DNA of 15,025 nt from Methanomicrobiales archaeon (GCA_019136335.1 JAGVUK010000157.1:1-15025), one strand, 5' to 3'; shown: positions 6,390 through 13,905, counted from the first letter of the stretch. Notes: generated from the sequence alone by a model not told the origin. Made by a program: numbers and translations.

Positions 6390-6578
6390 GAGGCGTATGC
6401 AGAACCCGAGGGTCAACCCCGACATGGCCGATGTCGCCGAGAGGGCGGCGAGCACGAGGGCGTTCACCACCGGGCCGGTCATGAGCGGGGTGTAGGTCGG
6501 GTTGCGCTGCAGTCGCCGCACCGTCCGGAACGGTCGCGTGGTCGTCGAGATAGGGGGTTTGTAGCGTCGTATCCTCAT
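6378..6578 (-). CDS. small single-span membrane protein, unknown function
   Basis: 66-residue protein that I do not recognise. The N-terminal half is strongly basic (MRIRRYKPP, RPFRTVRRLQR) and should stay in the cytoplasm. Residues about 36-63 (VVNALVLAALSATSAMSGLT and following) form one membrane span. The case that it is real is the near-perfect ribosome binding site GAGGAGGTG five bases ahead of the ATG at 6578. An AT-rich TATA-like stretch (AAATATTATT on the minus strand, 6602-6614) also lies upstream at a suitable distance. It converges on the SCP2-like gene and shares a hairpin with it. It could be a small regulatory or structural membrane peptide; nothing more can be said. Confidence 0.65.
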   Translation of the reverse strand: MRIRRYKPPISTTTRPFRTVRRLQRNPTYTPLMTGPVVNALVLAALSATSAMSGLTLGFCIRLAGL

Positions 6579-6898
6579 GGAAACACCTCCTCGTACCGGG
6601 TGAATAATATTTCTTGTGAGTCGGTTGTTTCCCCGAATGATAATCGTTGCGGTTTTGCCCGCCGGGTATCCCGGATAGGGTGGAAGGGGCCTCGCCGCGA
6701 CAGGTTTATCCGATCTCCGGCGAGAGAATCCCTACAGATGGATCGGTACACAGAGCTCCTCTTCTATGGTAAACACGCTTCTTTCGTCTGTTCTGGTCTC
6801 AATTTCGCCGCCGGCGGGCGGGAAAATCGGGTGCCTGCTGCGGCGGCCCCCGCCCGGATGATGATCGCGAACTTCTTTATGGGTCCCCTGCGGGAGCG
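6579..6898. other. gene-free region upstream of arcA
   Basis: 320 bases between the small minus-strand gene and arcA, clearly more AT-rich than the surroundings in its first third. It holds the AT stretch at 6602-6614 (promoter of the minus gene), a TTTATCC element at 6704-6710 and CTTCTTTATGGG at 6870-6882, both possible plus-strand TATA boxes for arcA. A 54-codon frame from ATG 6738 ends in ATGA on the arcA start. Its codon use (many T- and A-ending codons) is unlike the neighbours, so I read it as leader DNA. Confidence 0.5.
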
Positions 6899-8206
6899 AT
6901 GAGCGCGATGGCAGAAGGATTACGGGCGGAGTGGGAGCCGCTCCGGAAGGTGGCCGTCCACCGGCCGGGGATCGAGATGTTCTTCGGGTTGCTGGAGCCG
7001 TATGCGGCGCTCTACGAGCGGGCGTTCAGCCGCTACGAGGCGCGCCGGGAGCACGACACCCTCGTGCGCACCCTCCGTGAGGAGTTCGGGGTCCGGGTGC
7101 TGCGGCTCAAGGAGACGATCCTTGATGCCGCCGACCGCGATCCGGCGGTGCGCCGGCGGCTCGTCGATTGGGCGCACGAGACAGTCACCCTCCGGGGCGG
7201 CCGCGCGGAGGTGGCGGAGGCCCGCCGGAGCATGGAGCAGAACGCCGACGCCCTCGACTCGCTGCACTTCTTCACCCTCCTCCTCTTAAACCCGGTCATC
7301 GAGGTGGGACGGGGGAGCACCGGCGGCGGGGTGGACGTCCGGGTGCCGGGGCAGGAGCCGCTCGCGAACCTCTACTTCATGCGCGACCAGCAGGCGGTGA
7401 CCGGCCGCGGCCTCGTCGTCGGCCGGCCGGCAAAACAACAGCGGTTGCGGGAGCCCGGGATCACCCGGTTCCTCTGGGACATCCTCGGCATCCCGGTCGC
7501 CGGGACGGTTGAGGAGCCCGGGACGTTTGAGGGCGGCGACTTCATGCCGATGGGGGAGTTCGCCCTCGTCGGCACCGGGGACCGGACGAACCCGGCCGGG
7601 GTCAGTCAGTTCCTCGGTTTCGATCCGGGGTTTGACGAGATCGGCGTCGTCCACCAGCCGGGCCACCCGCTCATCCCGGGCGACCGGCCCGACCCCATGG
7701 TCGATATGCACCTCGACACCTACTTCAACGTCGCGGGCAGCGGTGTCGTGATCGGCTCGGGGGTCCTCCTCCGGCGGGCAGAGGTCGACGTCTACCACAG
7801 GACGGGCGAGGGCTATGTGCGGTCGGGCGAGACCGTGAGCCTCGACGACTACATCCGGGCGAAAGGGTTTGCGGTGATCGACCTCTCGATCCTGGAGCAG
7901 CTCTCCTACGCCGCAAACGTCCTCTGCATCCGCGACGGGAGCATCCTTGCGGTCGAGGGGGAGCGGGTGATGCAGACGGTGCTCCAGAACCTGGAACGGA
8001 AGGCCGCGCGCGATCCCCACCGCTACGGGCGGCTCCTCCGCCATGCCGAGGAGGACTACCGCCGGATCCGGGGTGCCGGCCGGTTCTTCCCGCACCGGAA
8101 GGAGTTCTCCCGGCACGGCGTCGAGGTCTGGCCGCTCCACCTTGAGAACCTGACGGGGGGCTACGGGGGCCCGCACTGCATGACCTGTGCGCTGGAGCGG
8201 GGGTAG
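6899..8206 (+). CDS. arcA: arginine deiminase
   Basis: 435-residue guanidino-group hydrolase: L-arginine + H2O gives citrulline + NH3, the first step of the arginine deiminase pathway. Family landmarks are FMRDQQ (residues around 160), FEGGDFM (the substrate Glu/Asp pair), DMHLDTYFNV (catalytic His and substrate Asp), and GGPHCMTC near the C-terminus with nucleophile Cys427. The length is close to bacterial ArcA (about 410-420). An N-terminal EWEPLRKVAVHRPG strand is typical. The start could be ATG 6899 or the in-frame ATG 6908; GGGAG at 6892-6896 is too close to the first and a little far from the second. If the TATA-like box at 6874-6881 is used, the transcript would be leaderless at 6899. 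Followed after 4 bases by carbamate kinase. Confidence 0.95.
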   Translation: MSAMAEGLRAEWEPLRKVAVHRPGIEMFFGLLEPYAALYERAFSRYEARREHDTLVRTLREEFGVRVLRLKETILDAADRDPAVRRRLVDWAHETVTLRGGRAEVAEARRSMEQNADALDSLHFFTLLLLNPVIEVGRGSTGGGVDVRVPGQEPLANLYFMRDQQAVTGRGLVVGRPAKQQRLREPGITRFLWDILGIPVAGTVEEPGTFEGGDFMPMGEFALVGTGDRTNPAGVSQFLGFDPGFDEIGVVHQPGHPLIPGDRPDPMVDMHLDTYFNVAGSGVVIGSGVLLRRAEVDVYHRTGEGYVRSGETVSLDDYIRAKGFAVIDLSILEQLSYAANVLCIRDGSILAVEGERVMQTVLQNLERKAARDPHRYGRLLRHAEEDYRRIRGAGRFFPHRKEFSRHGVEVWPLHLENLTGGYGGPHCMTCALERG

Positions 8207-8210
8207 CCGG

Positions 8211-9155
8211 ATGTCAGGAAAGACTGTTGTTGTCGCGCTCGGCGGGAACGCCATCCTGCAGCACAACCAGACGGGGACGGCCGCAGAGCAGATCGCGAAC
8301 GTCCGGCGGGCATCGCGCCAGATCGCGGAGATCGCAGCCGCCGGCTATTCTGTCGCCGTCACCCACGGGAACGGCCCGCAGGTGGGGGATATCCTCCTCA
8401 GGAACGAGCTCGCGAAGGATACCCTCCCGGCGATGCCGCTCGACGTCTGCGGGGCGGAGAGCCAGGGGATGATCGGTTACCTGCTCCAGCAATCGATGCA
8501 GGAGGCCCTCCGGGCAGCCGGGCTCGACCGCCCGGTCGCGACGGTGCTCACCCAGACCCTGGTGGACGACGGCGATCCGGCGTTCGGGAACCCGGAAAAA
8601 CCCATCGGCCCGTTCTATACGGCCTTGCAGGCGAGAAGGCTCCGGGAGGAGAAGGGCTGGCGGATGGTGCAGATCCCGGGAAGAGGCTACCGGCGGGTGG
8701 TCCCCTCGCCGCGCCCCATCAACCTCGTCGAGGGCGAGGTGATCCTCCGGCTCTTCTCGGCCGGGGTGATCGTGATCGCCGCGGGCGGCGGGGGCGTCCC
8801 GGTGGTCGTGGGCCCGGGGGGCACCCTCCGCGGCGTCGAGGCGGTGGTGGACAAAGACCGCACGGCGGCGCTTCTTGCCCGGATCGTCGGCGCCGACGAC
8901 CTCCTGATCCTGACCGACGTCGAGTATGTTGCCCTGAACTACGGGCAGCCGGACCGGCAGGATATCCACGGTATGACGGTTCATGAGGCGCGGGAGCACC
9001 TCACGGCGGGGCACTTCCCGCCCGGGAGCATGGGGCCGAAGGTCGAGGCAGCGATCAGGTTCCTTGAGGCCGGAGGGGAGCGGGCCACCATCGCATCGCT
9101 CGATTCGGCCGCCGCCGCCCTTGCCGGGCGGTCAGGGACCCGGATCCGGCGGTGA
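8211..9155 (+). CDS. arcC: carbamate kinase
   Basis: 314-residue amino-acid-kinase-fold enzyme that transfers phosphate from carbamoyl phosphate to ADP, giving ATP, CO2 and NH3, the energy-yielding last step of the arginine deiminase pathway. Motifs: VVVALGGNAI at the N-terminus, THGNGPQVGD, CGAESQGMIGY, AAGGGGVPVV, VVDKDRTAALLA, LLILTDVEYV and GSMGPKVEAA near the end, in normal order and spacing. Full length for the family. The ATG at 8211 lies 4 bases after the arcA stop, with GGAGCGGGGGT upstream, so the two form an operon. No arcB (ornithine carbamoyltransferase) is present in the window; a biosynthetic ArgF elsewhere could supply carbamoyl phosphate from citrulline. Confidence 0.96.
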   Translation: MSGKTVVVALGGNAILQHNQTGTAAEQIANVRRASRQIAEIAAAGYSVAVTHGNGPQVGDILLRNELAKDTLPAMPLDVCGAESQGMIGYLLQQSMQEALRAAGLDRPVATVLTQTLVDDGDPAFGNPEKPIGPFYTALQARRLREEKGWRMVQIPGRGYRRVVPSPRPINLVEGEVILRLFSAGVIVIAAGGGGVPVVVGPGGTLRGVEAVVDKDRTAALLARIVGADDLLILTDVEYVALNYGQPDRQDIHGMTVHEAREHLTAGHFPPGSMGPKVEAAIRFLEAGGERATIASLDSAAAALAGRSGTRIRR

Positions 9156-9173
9156 CCGGCGCCATACCCTAAC

Positions 9174-9183
9174 ACTTATATAC
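9174..9183 (+). promoter_or_regulatory. TATA box for the DUF5518-like gene
   Basis: ACTTATATAC matches the archaeal TATA consensus closely. A start 25-27 bases on, near 9204, gives a leader of about 11 nt that includes the GGTGA site. It lies just after the arcC stop, so the small membrane gene is probably transcribed separately. Confidence 0.6.
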
Positions 9184-9214
9184 TACATCTCCGGAACTCC
9201 CGGCGGTGAAGGGT

Positions 9215-9553
9215 ATGGCAGAAAACTTCTGGGTAGGGGTCATCGTCGGGTGGCTCGTGGGGCTGATCCTCGGCTTCCTGCTGCCGGTCATCGGCCCGCT
9301 GGTCGGGGGGTTCGTCGCCGGCTGGATGGTCCGGGGCGGGATCGGGAACGGCGCGCTGGCCGGGCTGCTTGCCGGCATCCTCGGCGCCATCGTCATCGCG
9401 GTGCTGCTCCTTGTCGGCGGCACGGTCCTCCTCGGGGCGTTCGGGTTCGTCGCCGGCCTCGGGACGTCGCTCGTCATCATCGTCGTGGCGTTCGTCTACC
9501 AGGGGCTCCTCTCCCTGATCGGCGGCGCCATCGCCGGTGTGATCCGGCGGTAA
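9215..9553 (+). CDS. small multi-span membrane protein, DUF5518-like
   Basis: 112-residue protein that is almost wholly hydrophobic and glycine-rich. Four membrane segments can be read: WVGVIVGWLVGLILGFLL, GPLVGGFVAGWMV followed by a Gly-rich turn, LAGLLAGILGAIVIAVLLLV, and a C-terminal pair around LVIIVVAFVYQGLLSL and GGAIAGVI. The pattern, with GxxGG helices and the PLVGGFVAGW segment, resembles the DUF5518 family common in methanogens and haloarchaea, whose function is unknown. I chose the ATG at 9215 because GGTGA (9205-9209) is 5 bases upstream; an in-frame GTG at 9206 is possible. It has its own strong TATA box and a terminator hairpin directly after the stop. Confidence 0.82.
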   Translation: MAENFWVGVIVGWLVGLILGFLLPVIGPLVGGFVAGWMVRGGIGNGALAGLLAGILGAIVIAVLLLVGGTVLLGAFGFVAGLGTSLVIIVVAFVYQGLLSLIGGAIAGVIRR

Positions 9554-9555
9554 CG

Positions 9556-9580
9556 CGGGGAGGGTCGTCCCTCCCCGTCT
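9556..9580 (+). terminator. terminator hairpin after the DUF5518-like gene
   Basis: CGGGGAGGG (9556-9564), loop TCGT, CCCTCCCCG (9569-9577): a perfect 9-bp stem three bases after the stop codon, followed by a pyrimidine run (TCTCTTCT). Confidence 0.6.
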
Positions 9581-9608
9581 CTTCTCAGCCCTGGGGCGAG
9601 GACCGGCA

Positions 9609-9769
9609 GAGGAGACAGGCCTGTACTGGCTCTCCACGCTCGCGGCCCCCCTCTTCGTGCTCGTTATACATCCCGTCTTCCCGGCGGCACCCTCCTCTTC
9701 ACCCTTTCCCTCTCCGTCGGGACCCCCGGTGCCGTCGGCGGGGCGCTCAAGGGACGGATCACGGTATGA
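9609..9769 (+). pseudogene. possible remnant of a small membrane-protein gene
   Basis: Two short plus-strand stretches look coding but are in different frames and have no start. One encodes a hydrophobic piece (GLYWLSTLAAPLFVLVIHP, from about 9618). The other encodes GGTLLFTLSLSVGTPGAVGG (from about 9686) and runs through ALKGRITV to a TGA at 9767-9769. The Gly/Ala-rich end resembles the C-terminus of small membrane proteins like the one just upstream. It may be a decayed duplicate of that gene, or chance. It overlaps the end of the broken MFS gene on the other strand. Confidence 0.2.
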
Positions 9770-10839
9770 GGTTCCCGAGCCCCTCCTGGAGCCGCACCAC
9801 GATGCGGGAACGGTACATCAGGAGGTAGGCGGCCACCGCCGCGGCCTCGGCGATGACGACGTAGGCGACGATATACCCGATCGAGACGTCGTAGAGGATG
9901 CCCATCACGGCACTCCCGACGAACCACGCCGTCCCAAAGACCGCGCTCACGGTGCCGTAGACCTCCCCCCTCCGGGCCGCCGTCGTCGACTCGGCGATCG
10001 ACGCCCGGAGCGCGGTCTCAAAGATCCCGATCCCCGCCCCCCAGGCGAGCGATCCCGCGAGCGCCACGCCGGGGTCGGGCGAGAAGGCAAGGAGGACCGT
10101 CAGCGTGCTGAGAACCGGGATGGTGAGGAGGATGTGGGTGCCGGTGCGGTCGAAGACCCGCCCGACGAGCAGCGCCACCACGACCGAGACCACCATCGCG
10201 GAGGCGGCGTCCCGGCTTCGGCACCGCCGACCGCGCGAAGAAGAGGACCAGCGCAACCCCGGCGAGAGGAACGCCGAGCAGGAGAAACCCCTCGGCGTAG
10301 CCGCCGGTGAGGGCGAGGGCGGCGACCATGACGAGGGGCCCTATGACCGCACCGACCTGGTCGAGCGCCTTGTGGACCCCAAACCCCCACCCCCGCCCGA
10401 CGGTCGTCGTCGCGTGGGAGAGGATCATGTCCCGTGCCGGCGTCCTGACGGCTTTTCCGACCCGCTCGGCGATGATGAGGACGGCCGCGGTCTCCCACCG
10501 CCCGGCAACGGCAAGCAGCGGGATGGCGGCGAGGAGGCCGTAGCCGGCTATCACCACCTTCCAGTAACCGCGGTCCCGGTCGACGTAGCCGCCGGTGACC
10601 GATCGCAGGGCATACCCTACGAACTCGCCGAACCCGGCGACCAGCCCGACGACGGCCGCGCTCCCCCCGAGGTGGAGGAGGTAAGGGCCGGTGACGGACC
10701 GGGCGCCGTTCGAGACCAGGCTCCCGCAGAGGCTTGCCACGCCGAGCAGCAGGATGAGCCGGACCGAGAGGTCGCGGACCTCCTGCCGGGGGACGACGGT
10801 GGAGCAGGAAGACGGGCACTCGTATTCGCGAAGATTCAT
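9759..10839 (-). pseudogene. MFS transporter, frameshifted with apparent internal deletion
   Basis: The 5' part (10839 to about 10212) encodes six membrane helices of a major facilitator: LILLLGVASLCG, the GGSAAVVGLVAGFGEFVG region, WKVVIAGYGLLAAIPLL, AAVLIIAERVGKAVRTPARD, QVGAVIGPLVMVAALAL and GFLLLGVPLAGVALVLFF. Around 10208-10215 the coding sense moves to another frame, which then encodes VVSVVVALLVGRVFDRTG and four further helices down to a TGA at 9759. The switch occurs directly after FARSAVPKPG. The next residues match what is normally helix 8, so helix 7 (roughly 40-50 residues) seems missing. Only 11 helices remain, about 360 codons against about 400 in relatives. The ATG at 10839 has no clear ribosome binding site. 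A sequencing error alone would explain the frame change but not the missing helix. Confidence 0.8.
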
Positions 10840-12172
10840 CCTGGCGCTCATCACGATCGCCACGTTCTTAAACCCGTTCACGGGCACCGCGATCAACCTC
10901 GCCCTGCCCTCCATCGGGGCCGAGTTCGCTGCCGACGCCGCCACGCTCGCCTGGGTCTCGAGCGCCTACCTCCTTGCGTCGGTCATCTTCCTCCTCCCCG
11001 GAGGAAGGCTCGGCGACTCCCGGGGAAGGGTCACCGTCTTCATGGCCGGGATCGTCGTCTACACCGCCGGAGCCCTCCTCACCATCTTCACGCCCACGAT
11101 CGGCATGCTCCTCGCCTTCCGGTTCCTGCAGGGGGTCGGCGGCGCCATGATCTACGCAAACAGCGTGGCCCTGATCACCCACCTCTACCCGCCCGGCGAG
11201 CGGGGCTACGCGATCGGGCTCAACACCACCGCCGTCTACGCCGGGCTCTCCCTCGGGCCGTTCCTCGGGGGCGCCCTGACCCAGTTCCTTGGCTGGCGGA
11301 GCATCTTCATCGTGACCGCGCTCCTTGCCGTCCCGGTCCTCATCTACGCCAAAAAGTTCCCGGTGTTCCTGAACGACCGGCACCAGGAGCACTTCGACGT
11401 CCCGGGCCTGGTCCTCTCCTCCGCCCTGATCCTCTGCCTCTTCCTGGGGCTGGCCTCGGCGACCACCCCGCGCGGCGTGGTGCTCCTCTTTGCGGCGCTC
11501 GTGCTCGGGGTGGCCTTCTACCTGGTGGAGCGCCGGCACCCGAGTCCCCTCCTCCCGGTCTCGCTCCTCTCGTCGAACCGGGTCTTTGCAGCATCGAACG
11601 CCGCCGCCCTGATCAACTACAGCGCCACCTACGCGGTCGGGTTCCTCCTCTCCCTCTACCTCCAGTACATCCGGGGCTACGAACCCGTCGCCGCCGGCAC
11701 CCTCCTCCTCGTGCAGCCGGTCATCCAGGTCTTCGTCGCCCCGGTGGCGGGCCGCCTCGCCGACCGGATACAGCCCGGGCACGTCGCCTCGGTGGGGATG
11801 GCCATATCGGCCGTGGGCCTCTTCGGCCTCTCGATGCTCGGCGATACGACGCCGGTCGGCGCGATCCTCGCCCTCCTGGTCCTCCTGGGCGTGGGGGTCG
11901 GGCTTTTTTCGTCCCCGAACACCACCGCCATCATGGGCTGCGTCGAAAAGAGGTTCTACGGGAGCGCGTCGGCGATGACGGCGATGATGCGATCGCTTGG
12001 CATGATGCTGAGCATGGGGGCGGTCCTCGTGGTCTTTGCGTTCATCATGGGGTCGACTGCCGTCACGCCGGCGATATTCCCCGAGTTCCTGAGGAGCGTG
12101 CACCTGATCTTCCTCGCGTTCGGTGTCCTCTCGGTCTTCGGGGTCATTCTGTCGCTCCGCCGGAACAAATGA
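10799..12172 (+). CDS. MFS transporter, DHA2 (EmrB/QacA) family
   Basis: 457-residue proton-driven exporter with about 14 membrane spans, probably a multidrug or metabolite efflux pump in the cytoplasmic membrane. Motif A-like GGRLGDSRGRV is in the loop after span 2, FLQGVGGAMI follows in span 4, and the antiporter motif C appears as LSLGPFLGGAL in span 5. The end, VFGVILSLRRNK, is intact. The start is chosen as GTG at 10799, ahead of YSRRFILALITIATF, with GGGGGA 5 bases upstream; there is no in-frame ATG close by. This start lies inside the 5' end of the opposite, broken MFS gene (41-base overlap), leaving no free promoter space. Substrate unknown. Confidence 0.92.
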   Translation: MEQEDGHSYSRRFILALITIATFLNPFTGTAINLALPSIGAEFAADAATLAWVSSAYLLASVIFLLPGGRLGDSRGRVTVFMAGIVVYTAGALLTIFTPTIGMLLAFRFLQGVGGAMIYANSVALITHLYPPGERGYAIGLNTTAVYAGLSLGPFLGGALTQFLGWRSIFIVTALLAVPVLIYAKKFPVFLNDRHQEHFDVPGLVLSSALILCLFLGLASATTPRGVVLLFAALVLGVAFYLVERRHPSPLLPVSLLSSNRVFAASNAAALINYSATYAVGFLLSLYLQYIRGYEPVAAGTLLLVQPVIQVFVAPVAGRLADRIQPGHVASVGMAISAVGLFGLSMLGDTTPVGAILALLVLLGVGVGLFSSPNTTAIMGCVEKRFYGSASAMTAMMRSLGMMLSMGAVLVVFAFIMGSTAVTPAIFPEFLRSVHLIFLAFGVLSVFGVILSLRRNK

Positions 12173-12179
12173 GGGCAAA

Positions 12180-12215
12180 TTTCCGCTCAATACGGAAACA
12201 GGCTCCCCTGGAGCC
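12180..12215 (+). terminator. two tandem hairpins after the MFS gene
   Basis: TTTCCG-CTCAATA-CGGAAA (12180-12198) is followed two bases later by GGCTCC-CCT-GGAGCC (12201-12215). Both stems are perfect 6-bp pairs. They lie 7 bases after the MFS stop, between it and the HerA-like gene, with no T-tract. Confidence 0.4.
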
Positions 12216-12224
12216 GAAGGGAAG

Positions 12225-12233
12225 CGTTAAAAC
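12225..12233 (+). promoter_or_regulatory. possible TATA box for the HerA-like gene
   Basis: GTTAAAACC in an otherwise GC-rich spacer. A start near 12256 would lie six bases before the ATG at 12262, making the transcript nearly leaderless, consistent with the absence of a good ribosome binding site there. Confidence 0.4.
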
Positions 12234-12261
12234 CCCGGGCATCCTGTGATCATCTGATCGG

Positions 12262-13821
12262 ATGGACCTCGTCATCGGGAAGGCCGGCGACCGGGAGATG
12301 GCCGTCGATGCACAGGAACTGGTCACGGGAAGGACCTGCATCATCGCGCAGTCGGGCGCCGGGAAGAGCTGGGGCATCGCGGTCCTCTGCGAGCGGCTCC
12401 TTGAGGCGGGGATCGGGTTCTGCCTCATCGATACGGAGGGCGAGTACTTCTCGCTCAAGGACCGGTTTTCCCTCCTCTGGATCGGCTCGGGCGACGGCTG
12501 CGACGCGGAGATCGGGAAGGCGGACATTCGGAGCCTGATGCAGGACGCGATCTGCTCCCGGACGGCGGTGATCTTCGACGTCTCGGAGATCGATATGCGT
12601 GATGAGGTGGCGAAGTTTGCAGAGATCCTCTACGACCTGGAGAGCCGGTTGAAGCAGCCGTACCTCCTGATCGTGGAGGAGGCGGACAAGTTCATCCCCC
12701 AGGCGGGGACCTCGATCAAGAAGATCGAGGAGATATCCCGCCGGGGGCGCAAACGCGGGCTCGGCCTCTTAGTCGCGACGCAGCGACCGTCGCTTGTCGC
12801 AAAGAACGTCCTCTCGCAGTGCAACAGCCAGATCATCGGGAAGCTCTCGATCGAGAACGACTTAAAAGCGGTCGGCCTCTTCTTCTCGTCCCGCCGGGAG
12901 GTCGAAGAGCTCGCGGAGCTTGAGCCCGGGGAGTTCTTCGTGATGGGCTCTCTCTCGCGGGAGAAGGTGCGGATGCGGTTTGGGGCCCGGGTGACGAAGC
13001 ACCGGGGGGTGACGCCCCGGCTCGTGGCCGCGCCGCCGGCCCGGGCCGGCCCGTGTCCCTGCCCCCGGGAGGACCCGGCAGACCCGCCGCCCGCCGGGAA
13101 CGCCGTCGTCCCGGTCCTGCTCCGCGAGGAGGCGCTCGACATCGCGAAGGGGAAGCGCAGGCGCCGGTTCCGGGTCCTCGCGCCCGAAGAGCGGATCATC
13201 TCGGGGGAACGGGTCTACCGGCCGCTTCACCGGGTGGAGGTCCGCTACGTCGGCGGGCTCATACGGAAGGCGACGAAGACGGCGTCGTTCGTCATTGACG
13301 GGCTTACCGGCTGCATCGTCGAGGTGGACCGGGGGCTGAAGGTCCGGCCGGGGTTCTCGGAGCTCCTGGGGCTCGATGAGGCCGCGGTGAGGATCGTTGC
13401 CAATCTTGCGAACGGCGGCTCGACACTGGTCGAGATCGAGGCCGATACCCTTCTTTCCCCGGGCGTGGTGAAGAAGGCGATCAAAAGTCTTGAGGCGGCG
13501 AAACTCGTCACCACGATGAAGACGGTGGGCGATACGGTGGTCTACGTCCCCCTGCTCGCGACGGAGGTCCCGGGGCTCGCCACCCTCCGGCCGGGGGCGG
13601 ACCTCCCGGTGGAGCCGTTGCGGGAGGCGCCCCTTGAGGAGAAGGTCACGGAGTCCTCGCTCCGGACCATCCTGAAGGGGCTTGAGCCGACGGCGGAGAT
13701 CGTCGGGTTCGACACGATCTACTACCCGGTCTACCGGATAGGGTTCGCATCGGAGAACGGGGAGCGCTCGATCGTCCTTGACGGCTGCACCGGGCGGGAA
13801 CTCTCTTTTCCCGACCCCTGA
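12262..13821 (+). CDS. HerA-like (DUF87) ATPase with C-terminal winged-helix and duplicated module
   Basis: 519-residue P-loop ATPase of the HerA/FtsK group. Walker A is SGAGKS (31-36). LIDTEGEYF (55-63) is the usual strand after it, and Walker B is LLIVEEADKF (135-144). Arg-rich RRGRKRGLGLLVATQRP (160-176) carries the sensor and arginine-finger region typical of HerA hexamers that translocate DNA. A Pro/Ala-rich linker (257-280) leads to a C-terminal half I do not recognise. It has two copies of a YxPxxR...VDG.TG.. module (about 319-358 and 487-517) flanking a winged-helix-like segment (about 366-428, with LSPGVVKKAIKSLEAAKLV). There is no HAS-barrel N-terminus and no NurA nuclease or Mre11/Rad50 neighbour, so this is not the classical end-resection HerA. 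The role (DNA or protein translocation, or defence) is open. Confidence 0.88.
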   Translation: MDLVIGKAGDREMAVDAQELVTGRTCIIAQSGAGKSWGIAVLCERLLEAGIGFCLIDTEGEYFSLKDRFSLLWIGSGDGCDAEIGKADIRSLMQDAICSRTAVIFDVSEIDMRDEVAKFAEILYDLESRLKQPYLLIVEEADKFIPQAGTSIKKIEEISRRGRKRGLGLLVATQRPSLVAKNVLSQCNSQIIGKLSIENDLKAVGLFFSSRREVEELAELEPGEFFVMGSLSREKVRMRFGARVTKHRGVTPRLVAAPPARAGPCPCPREDPADPPPAGNAVVPVLLREEALDIAKGKRRRRFRVLAPEERIISGERVYRPLHRVEVRYVGGLIRKATKTASFVIDGLTGCIVEVDRGLKVRPGFSELLGLDEAAVRIVANLANGGSTLVEIEADTLLSPGVVKKAIKSLEAAKLVTTMKTVGDTVVYVPLLATEVPGLATLRPGADLPVEPLREAPLEEKVTESSLRTILKGLEPTAEIVGFDTIYYPVYRIGFASENGERSIVLDGCTGRELSFPDP

Positions 13822-13827
13822 CCGGAG

Positions 13828-13854
13828 CGCTTATCCCTGCTCGGGGACAAATAA
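13828..13854 (+). promoter_or_regulatory. possible rubredoxin promoter
   Basis: CGCTTATCCC (13828-13837 region) and ACAAATAAG (13847-13855 region) are two TATA-like elements in the 84-base gap ahead of rubredoxin. The second would give a start near 13878 and a leader of about 28 nt carrying GAGGAG. Neither is a strong match. Confidence 0.3.
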
Positions 13855-13905
13855 GATCGTACAACCCCGTCGGCCTCGCGACCGGGGGAACGAGGAGTAC
13901 CAGCT

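Noticed and set aside
6738..6902. 54-codon ORF ahead of arcA as a genuine gene
   Set aside because: Codon use differs from all neighbours and there is no ribosome binding site; kept only as a possible leader ORF in the findings.
10868..12190. 440-codon minus-strand frame opposite the DHA2 transporter
   Set aside because: Glu/Asp/Arg-rich low-complexity product, the usual antisense image of a hydrophobic high-GC gene.
10105..12249. 714-codon plus-strand frame across both MFS genes
   Set aside because: Rich in Arg, Pro and His with no hydrophobic pattern; it is an out-of-frame reading of the intact DHA2 transporter and of the opposite strand of the broken one.
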